This document shows, in pieces, positions 24,573 to 33,114 of a stretch of 64,000 bases of DNA (position 1 is its first letter; the number at the start of each line of letters is the position of its first letter). The notes under the pieces were generated by a model. It was given only the letters and a program-made list of their open reading frames with translations, was not told where the DNA came from and ran no database searches. Origin of the DNA: Nannocystis pusilla (lineage in GTDB: Bacteria; Myxococcota_A; Polyangia; Nannocystales; Nannocystaceae); assembly GCF_020073745.1 (NCBI RefSeq), contig NZ_JAIRAU010000031.1:1-64000 (forward strand), given 5' to 3'. A program made the position numbers and the translations under genes.

Positions 24573-25486
24573 GCCGGGCAAGCTAGTCCCGACCCGCGGG
24601 CGCCGCTTGGGCGATGTTGGCGGTGCATCGTGCGCGCGAACCGGCCGGGCGTCACGCCGAGGATCCGGCGGAAATGGCGGTGGAGCTGGCTCTCGTCGAA
24701 CAGGCCGACCGCGTGGGCCGCCGCGGCGCCCGTCATGCCCGTGGCCAGCAGTTCGGCCGCCCGGGCCACGCGAAGGTGCGTCAGGTACTCGTACGGCGGG
24801 ATGCCCAGCTCGGCGCGGAAGGCCCGGATGAGGTGAAACTTGTCGGCGCCCGCGTGGGCCGCGAGCGCGTCGAGGGTGACGGGCTCGGAGACGTGCGCGC
24901 GCAGGTACTCGCGGGCCCGGCGGACCGCTCGCGGGGCCCGCTCGTGCACGCGGACCTCGCCGCGCTCGGTGCAGGTGGCGAGCACCTCCGTGAGCGTCTC
25001 GATCACCAGCGCCTCGAGCTCGCGCGTCACCGGCCCCCGGGCCGCGAGCGCCGCGTGCATCGCGGTGGCGAGCGCCGCGGCCCGGGGCGCGCGCCCGGGC
25101 TCGACGGGCACGAAGTGCACCGGCCGGGGGACACCGAGCGTGCGCGCCGCTTCCTCCACCACGTCCGCCGTGAACGCCGCCCCCTGGAGCGTGACGGGGG
25201 CGTGCACGCGCACGTGGCGATGCACTTCGCCGGGCTCCTTGAGCTTGAGACCGCCGGCCGCGACCGTGTGCACCGCCCCGCGGCACCAGCCGTCGCACGC
25301 GCCTTGCAGGATCGACACGACCCCGTAGTACTCCGAGTACGAGGACAGCGGGCCCGTCATGTCCTCGACGCGGAACACCCTGAGCCCCTCCATCCCCTCG
25401 GGGCGCCAGTGCTCGATGCGCGGCCCGTCTTCCCGCGCCCGTCGCCGCGCCGTCCCTTCACGAGCCCGGACAGAGCCACGTCCCAT
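24569..25486 (-). CDS. AraC-family transcriptional regulator
   Basis: A protein of up to 305 residues with an N-terminal AraC_binding_2-type cupin arm (SYSEYYGVVSILQG, LKLKEPGEVH) and a C-terminal double helix-turn-helix. The latter shows VTLDALAAHAGADKFHLIRAFRAELG and DESQLHRHFRRILGVTPGRF. It likely controls the adjacent aldo/keto reductase, whose start it overlaps. The N-terminal 30 residues are Arg-rich and may not be translated; an ATG at 25391-25393 is an alternative start that keeps the whole cupin. Confidence 0.85.
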   Translation of the reverse strand: MGRGSVRAREGTARRRAREDGPRIEHWRPEGMEGLRVFRVEDMTGPLSSYSEYYGVVSILQGACDGWCRGAVHTVAAGGLKLKEPGEVHRHVRVHAPVTLQGAAFTADVVEEAARTLGVPRPVHFVPVEPGRAPRAAALATAMHAALAARGPVTRELEALVIETLTEVLATCTERGEVRVHERAPRAVRRAREYLRAHVSEPVTLDALAAHAGADKFHLIRAFRAELGIPPYEYLTHLRVARAAELLATGMTGAAAAHAVGLFDESQLHRHFRRILGVTPGRFARTMHRQHRPSGARGSGLACPA

Positions 25487-25594
25487 GGGCGGACCATAGC
25501 CGACCGCGGCCTTTTCGATTGGGCGATGTTGGCGAAAGCGCCGTCACCCGGGCCAGCCGCGCGCGACAGCGCCCGTTCGTGCCCGGCCGACGAC

Positions 25595-25650
25595 ACATGC
25601 CTTCAAGGACATGCCCTGAAGACAGTGACTCTCGGGACATGTCTCGAAGC
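25595..25650. repeat. Array of four 14-bp palindromic units
   Basis: Units start at 25595, 25609, 25623 and 25637. Three retain a CATG core; the third reads CAGTGACTCTCGGG. Confidence 0.82.
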
Positions 25651-25806
25651 GAGCGACGGCGCGCATCCGGGTCGTCGCTCGGGATGACGCCGCCAGCACG
25701 CGCTCGACCTGGCGCTGAAGAGACGAACCACAACGTCAACGGCACACGGCCCCCCGCTCGTCGCCCCAGAAAGCGCAGCGGCGGCCCGCGTCGATGCCGC
25801 CGATAC

Positions 25807-25876
25807 TCCTGTCCTTTCAGGCATGCCCTTTCAGGCATGCCCCTTCAGGCATGTCCATTCGGACCTGCCCGAAAGG
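25807..25876. repeat. Five near-identical 14-bp units abutting a stop codon
   Basis: TCCTGTCCTTTCAG, GCATGCCCTTTCAG, GCATGCCCCTTCAG, GCATGTCCATTCGG and ACCTGCCCGAAAGG are the most uniform units in the window, which suggests recent tandem amplification. The array ends one base before the stop codon of the glycine-rich lipoprotein gene. Confidence 0.9.
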
Positions 25877-25877
25877 T

Positions 25878-27692
25878 TTAGTACGTCTGCTCCTCGCTGG
25901 CCACGCCCTGGCAGCCGTCGCCGCCGTCGGGCGCCTGCGGCTTGCCGGCCGCGTTGCCCTCGAAGCCGCCGTCGCCGCCGAGGCCGCCGTCGCCCGGCGT
26001 ACCGGCCTGCAGCTGCGTGTTGGCCAGGCCGACGAACCCGCCGCTGACGCGGGCGATCGCGATCGACGCCCCGCCGCAACCACCGGCCGCACCGCCGCCG
26101 CCGCCGCCGTCGCCGCCCTTCGCGCCGACTGCCCCGTTGCCGCCGCCGTCGCTCGGGTCGCCGCCGTTCTTGCCCAGGCCGAAGTTGCCGCCGGCCTTGC
26201 CGACCCCGCCGTTGCCGCCCTTGCCGCCGGCGCCGCCCTTGCCGCCCTTGCCGGCGTTGACCAGCGAGTTCGACACCTGAATCGACGAGTTGATCACGAC
26301 GATCCCGAACGAGGCGCCGCCCGCACCGCCCGGCGCGCCCGCCAGACCGCCGCAGCCGCCCCCGCCGCCCCCGCCGCCCCCGCCGCCGAGGTCGGTGTCG
26401 TCGCCGCACGTGAACGGATCCTTGTCCGTCCCGCCGGCCCCGCCGCCGCCGCCCCCGCGCCCGTGCATGCCGCGCGTGCCGCTGCCGCCGCTGGTCCCCG
26501 ACCACATCCCCGCCGCGTCGAACGCCCCGGTCGGCGCGACGCCGGCCGCGCCGCCCGAGCCGGCCCCGCCGTTGTCGCCCGCGCTGCCGGCCACGCCGGT
26601 CCCGCCCTTGTCGTTGCAGCCGTTGACGATGTTGAGGCTGCACTGGCTGGCGCCGTTGGTCCCGCCCGCGCCGCCCTGCGTCGCGTCGCCGCCAGCCTGC
26701 CCGCCCCCGCCCGGCGCGCTCGAGCAGTCGGCCGCCGAGCCGCCGTTGCCGCCGTTGGCCCCGCAGCTCGACGAGCCGCCGGTCCCGCCGGTCTGGTTGC
26801 TGGCGTTGCCGCCGATCCCGCCGTCGTCGCCCTTGGTGCCGGCCGTGCCGCTGGTGCCGGCCCCGCCGTCGCCGCCGTTCAGGACGCAGCGCTCGACCAG
26901 CAGCAGGTCGTCGGCCGAGTCCTTCACCCACAGCGCGTAGCTCGACTGGCCCTGATCGCCGAAGTCCTTGCCCTCGACCGTGAACCCGTGGAAGCGCACC
27001 GTCTCGGTCAGCGCGCTGGCCTGGACCGCCCGCGCCTCGCTGCCGACGATCGTGGTCTGGTTGGCCTGCAGGTCGTAGATGAACGACTTCGGCGTGTAGC
27101 CGCCGAAGATGCTCACGCCCGACGCCAGCGTCACCGACTTCGGATACGTGCCCTTGCTGACGACGATGTCGCACTTGTCCGGGCACGCCAGCGCCAGCTC
27201 GATCGCCTTGGCGATGGTCGCCACCGGCGTCTCGTGGGTGACGCCGTCATTGAGGTCGCTGCCGCCGTCGACCGGCGTCGACACGAAGATGAGCCCCTCG
27301 TCGATCCCCGTACAGTTCGGGTCCGGCACCTCCTCCGAGCACGCGTCGCCGGTCGTCGTCGTCGTCGTCTCGGGTTCGGTCGTCTCGCCGGTCGTCGTCG
27401 TCGTCGTCGACGTCGCGGGTTCGGTCGTCGTCGTCGTCGCGTCGGTCGACGTCACCGCCTCGGTCGTCGACACCTGCGTCGTCGAGTCACCGTCGGTGGC
27501 GCTGCCCTCCGTCGGGACCGTCGTGGTCGGCACGCTCTCGGTCGTCGTGTCGGTCGCGTTCATCGTCGCGCCGCCCATCGTCACCGTCGAGCCGTTGCCC
27601 TCGGTGAACCCCGTCGACGTAATGTTTCCGTCGTCACCGCAAGCGAAGAGGAGCAGGAGCGTGGCCGGGAGCAAGCGAGGCGTCATGCGCAT
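25878..27692 (-). CDS. PGRS-like glycine-rich lipoprotein
   Basis: A lipoprotein of about 604 residues with the lipobox LLFAC, a Thr/Glu-rich stalk of about 100 residues, and a parallel-beta-helix-like segment. That segment carries FVSTPVDGGSDLNDG, TPVATIAKAIELA, KGTYPKSVTL and SIFGGYTP, as in DUF1565-type proteins. A long glycine-rich region of GGxGG repeats (residues about 290-560) follows, interspersed with Cys. Composition resembles PE_PGRS polyglycine-II sandwiches, but there is no PE domain. Myxobacterial proteins of this plan are taken to be cell-surface structural or adhesive lipoproteins; no function is shown. The start may be either of two ATGs, at 27692 or 27686. Confidence 0.78.
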   Translation of the reverse strand: MRMTPRLLPATLLLLFACGDDGNITSTGFTEGNGSTVTMGGATMNATDTTTESVPTTTVPTEGSATDGDSTTQVSTTEAVTSTDATTTTTEPATSTTTTTTGETTEPETTTTTTGDACSEEVPDPNCTGIDEGLIFVSTPVDGGSDLNDGVTHETPVATIAKAIELALACPDKCDIVVSKGTYPKSVTLASGVSIFGGYTPKSFIYDLQANQTTIVGSEARAVQASALTETVRFHGFTVEGKDFGDQGQSSYALWVKDSADDLLLVERCVLNGGDGGAGTSGTAGTKGDDGGIGGNASNQTGGTGGSSSCGANGGNGGSAADCSSAPGGGGQAGGDATQGGAGGTNGASQCSLNIVNGCNDKGGTGVAGSAGDNGGAGSGGAAGVAPTGAFDAAGMWSGTSGGSGTRGMHGRGGGGGGAGGTDKDPFTCGDDTDLGGGGGGGGGGGCGGLAGAPGGAGGASFGIVVINSSIQVSNSLVNAGKGGKGGAGGKGGNGGVGKAGGNFGLGKNGGDPSDGGGNGAVGAKGGDGGGGGGAAGGCGGASIAIARVSGGFVGLANTQLQAGTPGDGGLGGDGGFEGNAAGKPQAPDGGDGCQGVASEEQTY

Positions 27693-27766
27693 GGTCGCAG
27701 CGTAAACACACCTCGGCGCCCAGTACAACGCGGCCGAAGCACCCGCACGGCCCCTCCCTTGTCTCG

Positions 27767-29023
27767 GTGCGTGGCGTGCTGCACACTCCCGCGGTGCCCG
27801 GTCCCGACGCCGCCCGCGCCGCCGCCATCCTGGCGGACATCGGCCCGCTCCTGCCGGCCCTCGCCTCGCCGGCCCTCGTCGTCGACCTCGCCGCCGTCGA
27901 CCACAACATCGCCGCCGTCTTGCGCCGCTGTCACGGTGCCACCGCCGGCCCGTCGAGCGGCCGCACGGACGGCTCCAGCGGCAGCGAGCGCTGGCGTCCG
28001 CACGTCAAGACCCTCAAGTCGGCCGCGCTCGTGCGGCGGTTGTGGGCCGCCGGGGTCACCCGCTGCAAGTGCGCCACCCTCGACGAGCTGCAGATGCTCC
28101 TCGACGCCGCCGCCGAAGATGGCCGCGAGGACAGCCTCGACGTCCTCCTCGCCTACCCCCTGCACGAGGCCGCCTTCCACGCCGCCGTCGCCCTCGCCGG
28201 CGCCCACCCGGCCGCGCGCGTGCAGCTGCTGGCCGACAGCCCGGAGCACGCGCTCGCCCTCGACGCCTGGGCCGCCCGCGCCGGCCTCGCTCGCCCGCTC
28301 GACCTCCACCTCGACGTCGACCTCGGCATGGGTCGCACCGGCAGCCCCCCGCCGGTCTGGCGCGACAGCGTCGCCCGGCTTGCGGCGCTGTCACGCTGCC
28401 GCGTCGCCGGCCTGCACGGCTACGACGGCCACCTCGCCTGGAGCCAGACGAACGAAGCCGCCGCCGCCTACGACCTCCTCTGCGATCTCGCCGCGGCGTT
28501 TGCTTGCATCGGCACCGATCTCGAGCTCGTCACCTCCGGCACCCACAGCTTCCTCGCCGCGCTGGCCCACCCGCGGCTGGCCGCCGGCCCGTGGCGTCAC
28601 CGGATCTCGCCCGGCACCGTGGTCCTCAGCGATCTCCGCAGCCACCCCGCCGCCGAGGCGCTCGGCCTGCGACAGGCCGCCTGGGTGCTCGCCCGGGTCG
28701 TCAGCCGCGGCCCCGATCGCGTCACCCTCGACGCCGGCAGCAAGGCGATCGCCCCCGATCGCCCCGCCCCGAATTGCCGGCTCCCCGCCTGGCCGGGCCT
28801 CGTCCCGCTGAAGCCCTCCGAGGAGCACCTGCCGCTGCGGCGCGAGCACGGCGCGATCCCCGACCACGGCGCCCCGGTCCTCCTGGTCCCCGACCACGTC
28901 TGCACCACCGTCAACCTCTACCGAGAATGCCTGCTCCTTCGGCCAGGTAGTAGTCCGGTCCGCGCGCCCATCGGCGCCCAGGGCCACCGCCTCTTCCTCG
29001 CCTCCGAAGGATCGCCCGCATGA
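27767..29023 (+). CDS. D-threonine aldolase / D-serine dehydratase-like PLP enzyme
   Basis: A 418-residue fold-type III PLP enzyme. The N-terminal alanine-racemase-like barrel carries the PLP lysine in RPHVKTLKS, and DLHLDVDLGMGRTG and the C-terminal metal site EEHLPLRREHG..PDHVCTTVN are present. A His-x-Cys metal ligand pair of this kind is typical of D-threonine aldolase and eukaryotic-type D-serine dehydratase. It would cleave or deaminate a beta-hydroxy-D-amino acid; which one cannot be told from sequence. The start is a GTG at 27767. Its stop overlaps the next ATG by 4 bp (ATGA), which indicates translational coupling. Confidence 0.85.
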   Translation: MRGVLHTPAVPGPDAARAAAILADIGPLLPALASPALVVDLAAVDHNIAAVLRRCHGATAGPSSGRTDGSSGSERWRPHVKTLKSAALVRRLWAAGVTRCKCATLDELQMLLDAAAEDGREDSLDVLLAYPLHEAAFHAAVALAGAHPAARVQLLADSPEHALALDAWAARAGLARPLDLHLDVDLGMGRTGSPPPVWRDSVARLAALSRCRVAGLHGYDGHLAWSQTNEAAAAYDLLCDLAAAFACIGTDLELVTSGTHSFLAALAHPRLAAGPWRHRISPGTVVLSDLRSHPAAEALGLRQAAWVLARVVSRGPDRVTLDAGSKAIAPDRPAPNCRLPAWPGLVPLKPSEEHLPLRREHGAIPDHGAPVLLVPDHVCTTVNLYRECLLLRPGSSPVRAPIGAQGHRLFLASEGSPA

Positions 29024-30663
29024 CCTCCGACCTGCCGCCCGGCTCCGACTCTCCGGTCCGCGACCACGCTCGCGGCTGCGAACTCGACGTCCTCGTCGCC
29101 CCCCGGGCCGCGCGCAGCCGGCTCGTCGGCCTCCACGACGGCCGCCTCAAGGTCCAGCTGGCCGCGCCCCCGGTCGACGGCGCCGCCAACACGGCCCTGT
29201 GCGAGCTCCTCTCGGATCACCTCCAGGTGCCCCAGGGCGCGCTCGAAATTGCCCGTGGGGCCACCGGTCGGCGCAAGACCGTCCGCGTCGCCGGCGTGAG
29301 CGCAGCCGTTGCGCGCAGCCGGCTCGGGTTGGCCGGCCTGCTGCTCGCCGGGCTCGCGGCCTGCACCCTCGAGGTCCCGTTCGCGGTCCGGGTCGTCCTG
29401 CCCGACGACGCGACGGATCTCAACGGCGCCGACAACCTCGCCGTCGAGCTCGGGCCCGACGCCTGGTTCGCCAGTTATCCGGTTCGCGGCACCGAGTTCG
29501 AGGTCGAGCTCGAGTTCGAGCCCGACGCCGTCGAGCGCAGCCTCGCGCTCTACCTGGCCGATGGGTCAGAGTTGCTCGCCTACGGCCGCAGCGTCCCGTT
29601 CGTGTTGTTGTCGCCGCCGGGCGACCTCGCGGTGCTGATGGCCCGGCCCGGCGTCCTGTCGGTCTACCCTGGCGAGGTCGCCGAGCCCGACCCCGACGTG
29701 CTCGCCGCGTACGCCCCGGGTCGCGGCCTCGTGCTGCTCAGCAGCGCCGGCGACATCGCCCTCCTCAACGAGACCAGCTTCGACATCGACCTCGGCGCGC
29801 GCCTGTCCGGTCCGCCCGAGCCGGGTGACGGCGCCTTCGTCGCCGATCGGCGCGGGCGATTGTGGCGGGCCGGCGGCGACGAGGGCATCGGCGCCGCGAT
29901 GTACGATCCCGCCGCCGATCGCTGGTCTGTCGCCACTGTCATGGGCGACGATCTCGGCGCGCGGCCCGGAGCTGCGTGGTCTGTGGGCGCCGCCCGCGAC
30001 CGCCTCTACATCGCCGGTGGGGGCACCCACACCGACCTCGTCGCGCTGTCGCTCGAGCCCGACGACGACGGCGTCATCGAGCTCGCTCCGGTCGCCGCGC
30101 TCGACGGTCCTCGCACCGGGGCCCGGCTCGTCAACTTCATGCGCGGCAGCGACGAGACCCTCATGTTGGTCGGCGGCGAGGCCGACGCACCCGCGGTGTA
30201 TTTCCCCGACGGCGCCCACGCATTCGGCCCGGTCGGCGCCTGGACGAACATCCAGTGCATCGCCCTCGACGTCGCCGAGGACGCCGAGGACAGCGTGCGC
30301 GTGCTGTGTCTCGGCGGCCAGCGCGGCGGCCAGCCCACCGGCGACGCGCTGCTGCTGACCTGTCCGCCCGCCCTCGCGAACACCGTCGTCGAAGAGCGGC
30401 CTGGTTTCCTCGCCGAGCCGCTCGCAGATCCCCGGCTCTTCGCAGATGATCTGGCCGTGTACGCTCAGGGCGCCGCCCACTGGTGGCGGCTCGATCGCAA
30501 GACCCTCGTCCCCGAGCTCGGCGAGACCGTCGCGACTCGCGTGCACGGCGGGCATTCCATCACCCTGGGGACCGGTGTTACCTTCCTGGTTGGCGGCCGA
30601 GACCTGGACGATCGCGCTGTCGATCGCTGGTGGATCTTCGCTCCCAGCTTGGCTCCCATGTAG
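29020..30663 (+). CDS. DUF167 (YggU) domain read through into a lipoprotein
   Basis: The first 90 residues are a complete DUF167/UPF0235 protein (VAPRAARSRLVGLHDGRLKV, PPVDGAANTALCELLSD, GRRKTVRVAGV). These are normally free-standing proteins of about 95 residues. No stop codon follows; the same frame enters a lipoprotein signal (ARSRLGLAGLLLAGLAAC) and then a beta-rich exported domain of about 430 residues with propeller-like repeats. Either the DUF167 gene has lost its stop codon, or two proteins are made from one frame with an internal GTG start at 29296. A cytosolic domain ahead of an export signal makes a single functional fusion unlikely. The role of DUF167 proteins is unknown. Confidence 0.75.
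   Translation: MTSDLPPGSDSPVRDHARGCELDVLVAPRAARSRLVGLHDGRLKVQLAAPPVDGAANTALCELLSDHLQVPQGALEIARGATGRRKTVRVAGVSAAVARSRLGLAGLLLAGLAACTLEVPFAVRVVLPDDATDLNGADNLAVELGPDAWFASYPVRGTEFEVELEFEPDAVERSLALYLADGSELLAYGRSVPFVLLSPPGDLAVLMARPGVLSVYPGEVAEPDPDVLAAYAPGRGLVLLSSAGDIALLNETSFDIDLGARLSGPPEPGDGAFVADRRGRLWRAGGDEGIGAAMYDPAADRWSVATVMGDDLGARPGAAWSVGAARDRLYIAGGGTHTDLVALSLEPDDDGVIELAPVAALDGPRTGARLVNFMRGSDETLMLVGGEADAPAVYFPDGAHAFGPVGAWTNIQCIALDVAEDAEDSVRVLCLGGQRGGQPTGDALLLTCPPALANTVVEERPGFLAEPLADPRLFADDLAVYAQGAAHWWRLDRKTLVPELGETVATRVHGGHSITLGTGVTFLVGGRDLDDRAVDRWWIFAPSLAPM
29296..30663 (+). other. Alternative internal start: exported lipoprotein without DUF167
   Basis: A GTG at 29296-29298 would give a 455-residue protein beginning with an ideal lipoprotein signal (Cys at residue 22) followed by a beta-rich domain with LYIAGGGTHTDLVALSL and MLVGGEADAPAVYF repeats, suggestive of a Kelch-like propeller. 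No clear ribosome binding site precedes it, so coupling to upstream translation would be needed. Confidence 0.5.
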
Positions 30664-30698
30664 CCGTCGCCTTGACGGCGTTTGCCCGGAGGCTCTCC

Positions 30699-32000
30699 AT
30701 GGCCGACACCCTGACGATCACCGACAACCGAACCGGCAAGACCTACGAGATCGAGATCAAGGACGGAACGATCCGCGCCGACGCGCTGCGCAAGATCAAG
30801 ACGTCCGACGACGACTTCGGCCTGATGACCTACGACCCGGCCTTCATGAACACCGCGTCGTGCCGGTCCGCGATCACCTTGATCGACGGCGACAAGGGCA
30901 TCTTGCGCTACCGCGGCTACGCCATCGAGGACCTGGCCGAGCAGTCGTCCTACATCGAGGTCGCGTACCTCCTGCTCCACGGCGAGCTGCCCAACGAGGC
31001 CCAGCTGCGCAAGTGGAGCCACGAGATCACCCACCACACCTTCGTCCACGAGTTCCTGCGCAAATCGATGGAGGGCTTCCGCTTCGACGCCCACCCGATG
31101 GGCAAGTTGGTCAGCATGCTCGGCGCGCTGTCCACCTTCTACCCCGAGGCGAAGAAGGTCCGCGACGACCGGACCCGGCGCGAGCAGATCGTGCGCATCA
31201 TCGCCAAGATGCCGACCCTGTCGGCGTGGGCGTTCCGCCACAGCGCCGGCCGGCCGTACGTCTACCCGGACAACGAGCTGTCGTACTGCGGCAACTTCCT
31301 CAACATGATCTTCCGGATGGCCGAGCCGCGGTTCGAGCCCCACCCGGTGCTCGAGCGGGCGCTCGACATCCTCTTCATCCTCCACGCCGACCACGAGCAG
31401 AACTGCTCGGCCAACGCCGCGCGGGCCGTCGGCTCGGCCGAGACCGACCCGTACTGCAGCCTGGCCGCCGCCTCGGCCGCGCTCTACGGCCCGCTGCACG
31501 GCGGCGCCAACGAGGCCGTGCTGCACATGCTCAAGCAGATCGGCAGCGTCGCCAACGTGCCGGAGTTCATCACCGGCGTGAAGAACGGCAGCGGCCGCCT
31601 GATGGGCTTCGGCCACCGCGTCTACAAGAACTACGACCCGCGCGCCAAGGTCATCAAGAAGCTCGCCCACGAGGTCTTCGAGGTCACCGGCAGGAACCCG
31701 CTCCTCGAGATCGCCCTCGAGCTCGAGAAGATCGCGCTGAACGACGACTACTTCGTCAAGCGCAAGCTCTACCCGAACGTCGACTTCTACTCGGGCATGA
31801 TCTACCAGGCCATGGGCTTCCCGGTCGACATGTTCCCGGTCCTGTTCGCCATCCCGCGCGCCTCCGGCTGGCTGGCCCAGTGGCAGGAGATGCTGCAGGA
31901 CCCCGAGCAGAAGATCGCCCGCCCGCGCCAGATCTACACCGGCGCCGAGCTCCGCCCCTACGTGCCGATGAGCGCGCGCGCCACCAAGCCCGCGACCTGA
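30699..32000 (+). CDS. gltA: Citrate synthase
   Basis: A 433-residue type I hexameric-class citrate synthase that condenses acetyl-CoA with oxaloacetate as the first TCA step. The N-terminal small beta domain (ITDNRTGKTYEIEI) marks the Gram-negative type. Catalytic residues are His267 in PLHGGANEA, His306 in GFGHRVYKNYDPR and the Asp in NVDFYSG near 364. HADHEQNCSANAAR is also conserved. GGAGG lies six bases upstream of the ATG at 30699. A strong intrinsic terminator follows the stop. Confidence 0.95.
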   Translation: MADTLTITDNRTGKTYEIEIKDGTIRADALRKIKTSDDDFGLMTYDPAFMNTASCRSAITLIDGDKGILRYRGYAIEDLAEQSSYIEVAYLLLHGELPNEAQLRKWSHEITHHTFVHEFLRKSMEGFRFDAHPMGKLVSMLGALSTFYPEAKKVRDDRTRREQIVRIIAKMPTLSAWAFRHSAGRPYVYPDNELSYCGNFLNMIFRMAEPRFEPHPVLERALDILFILHADHEQNCSANAARAVGSAETDPYCSLAAASAALYGPLHGGANEAVLHMLKQIGSVANVPEFITGVKNGSGRLMGFGHRVYKNYDPRAKVIKKLAHEVFEVTGRNPLLEIALELEKIALNDDYFVKRKLYPNVDFYSGMIYQAMGFPVDMFPVLFAIPRASGWLAQWQEMLQDPEQKIARPRQIYTGAELRPYVPMSARATKPAT

Positions 32001-32023
32001 CGCTCTCCTCGAGAGCGACGCCG

Positions 32024-32056
32024 AAGGGCCCCGCCGCACCGCGCCGGGGCCCTTTC
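32024..32056 (+). terminator. Intrinsic terminator after citrate synthase
   Basis: A 10-bp stem (AAGGGCCCCG with CGGGGCCCTT, loop of 11) is followed by a short T run. It lies 23 bp after the gltA stop. Confidence 0.75.
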
Positions 32057-32109
32057 TGCGTCCGTCGACGCGCGAGACGTGTGCGCCTCGGGAGAGCTTC
32101 GTGCCGGTC

Positions 32110-32166
32110 GAATGTCTCGAGGGACATGTCCTGAGAGCGGATGTCTCGCGAGACATGTCCCGCGGT
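32110..32166. repeat. Array of four 14-bp units between convergent genes
   Basis: Units start at 32110, 32124, 32138 and 32153; the third is 15 bp long, one of the few phase slips seen. It lies between citrate synthase and the methyltransferase on the opposite strand. Confidence 0.82.
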
Positions 32167-32192
32167 CCGCCCCTCTCGCTCCCCCGCTGCGC

Positions 32193-32879
32193 TCACCGCC
32201 GCCGCGCCAGCAGGTAGACCCGCTGACTGGGGAACTCGCGCGACGTGCTCGGCCCGCGCTCGAGCCTCGCGGCGATCTCGAAGCCCGCCTGCTCGAGCCC
32301 CCCCGCGACCTCCTCGGCGGCGATGAAGTGCCCGTCGAGCCCGACGCGCCGGCCCCACCACTCCTCGAGCCGGCGGATGCTCCCTGACGGGAACCCGAGC
32401 GCGCTGGTGTGCACCGAAAGCAGCAACATCCCTCCCTGCCGCACCACCCGGGCCATCTCCACGTAGGCCAGCGCCCGCGCTGCGCGCTCGAGGTGGATCA
32501 CCGAGTAGATGGCGATCGCTCCCGCCAGCGACGCCTCGGCGAACGGCAGCGCCAGCAGCGAGCCGATCTTGAACTCGAGCCCGCGCACGCCCGCGTGCCG
32601 CCGCTGCGCCTCTGCGATCATCGCCGGTGACAGGTCGACGCCCACGACCTCGAGCCCGAGCTCCGCCATGAACCGCGCCTCGAAGCCCGGCCCACAGCCG
32701 AGGTCGGCGATCTTGTTCTCGACGCCCGCGCGCCGCAGCATCTCGGCCAGCGCCGAGAGCAGCGCGCGATCGAGGATCTTCTCCGCCAGGTCGTCGGCGA
32801 ACTCGGCCGCGTAGCGCTCCGCGACAGCATCATAGGTCGCCACGATCTCCGCCTGGCCACGATCGTCGTTCCCGGTCAT
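32193..32879 (-). CDS. SAM-dependent methyltransferase (class I)
   Basis: A 228-residue methyltransferase of the Methyltransf_11/25 type. Motif I is IADLGCGPGFEARFM, the acidic loop is VVGVDLSPAMI, motif II is AIAIYSVIHLE and motif III is LLLSVHT. The TYDAVAERYAAEF beginning is typical of small-molecule methyltransferases. The substrate cannot be predicted. The ATG at 32879 belongs to a run of imperfect tandem repeats whose copies each begin ATGA-GGG, so other upstream ATGs exist, but only this one keeps the frame and the family start. Confidence 0.85.
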   Translation of the reverse strand: MTGNDDRGQAEIVATYDAVAERYAAEFADDLAEKILDRALLSALAEMLRRAGVENKIADLGCGPGFEARFMAELGLEVVGVDLSPAMIAEAQRRHAGVRGLEFKIGSLLALPFAEASLAGAIAIYSVIHLERAARALAYVEMARVVRQGGMLLLSVHTSALGFPSGSIRRLEEWWGRRVGLDGHFIAAEEVAGGLEQAGFEIAARLERGPSTSREFPSQRVYLLARRR

Positions 32880-33081
32880 CGCACCACCGCCTCGTCGTTG
32901 CGAGTCACTGTCTGGCCGCGAGCGCGTGGTCCCGTCATCGCCCGACCACCTCGTCGCACTGATTCTGCGCGCTCCTGAGAAGCACCGTCTGGCCGCGCAC
33001 CCGTGCTCCCGTCATCGCCGAGCCACCTCGTCGCGTTCGTTCCGCGCGCACTGTCTGGCCGCCGGCGCGTGCACCCATCAT
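32877..33081. repeat. Imperfect tandem repeats of 59, 76 and 67 bp
   Basis: On the minus strand, segments beginning ATGACGGG or ATGATGGG start at 33081, 33014 and 32938, ahead of the real gene start at 32879. Each contains GCGGCCAGACNGTG and a CGACGAGGTGG-like end. They look like decayed copies of the methyltransferase start region. They do not follow the 14-bp pattern. Confidence 0.6.
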
Positions 33082-33114
33082 GGCTTCGCCGCCTCGCCGC
33101 GAGGCCTCGCGCGC

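Larger units (their letters stand above)
25487..25877. other. Gap with two repeat arrays and no recognised gene
   Basis: Outside the arrays at 25595-25650 and 25807-25876, the 150 bp between them show no protein-like frame. Promoters for the AraC regulator presumably lie at the left side, but none could be assigned. Confidence 0.5.

Noticed and set aside
25807..25876. The arrays as intrinsic terminators of the usual kind
   Set aside because: Stems are present but no T run follows on either strand, so a U-tract mechanism is not supported; another kind of 3'-end function stays open.
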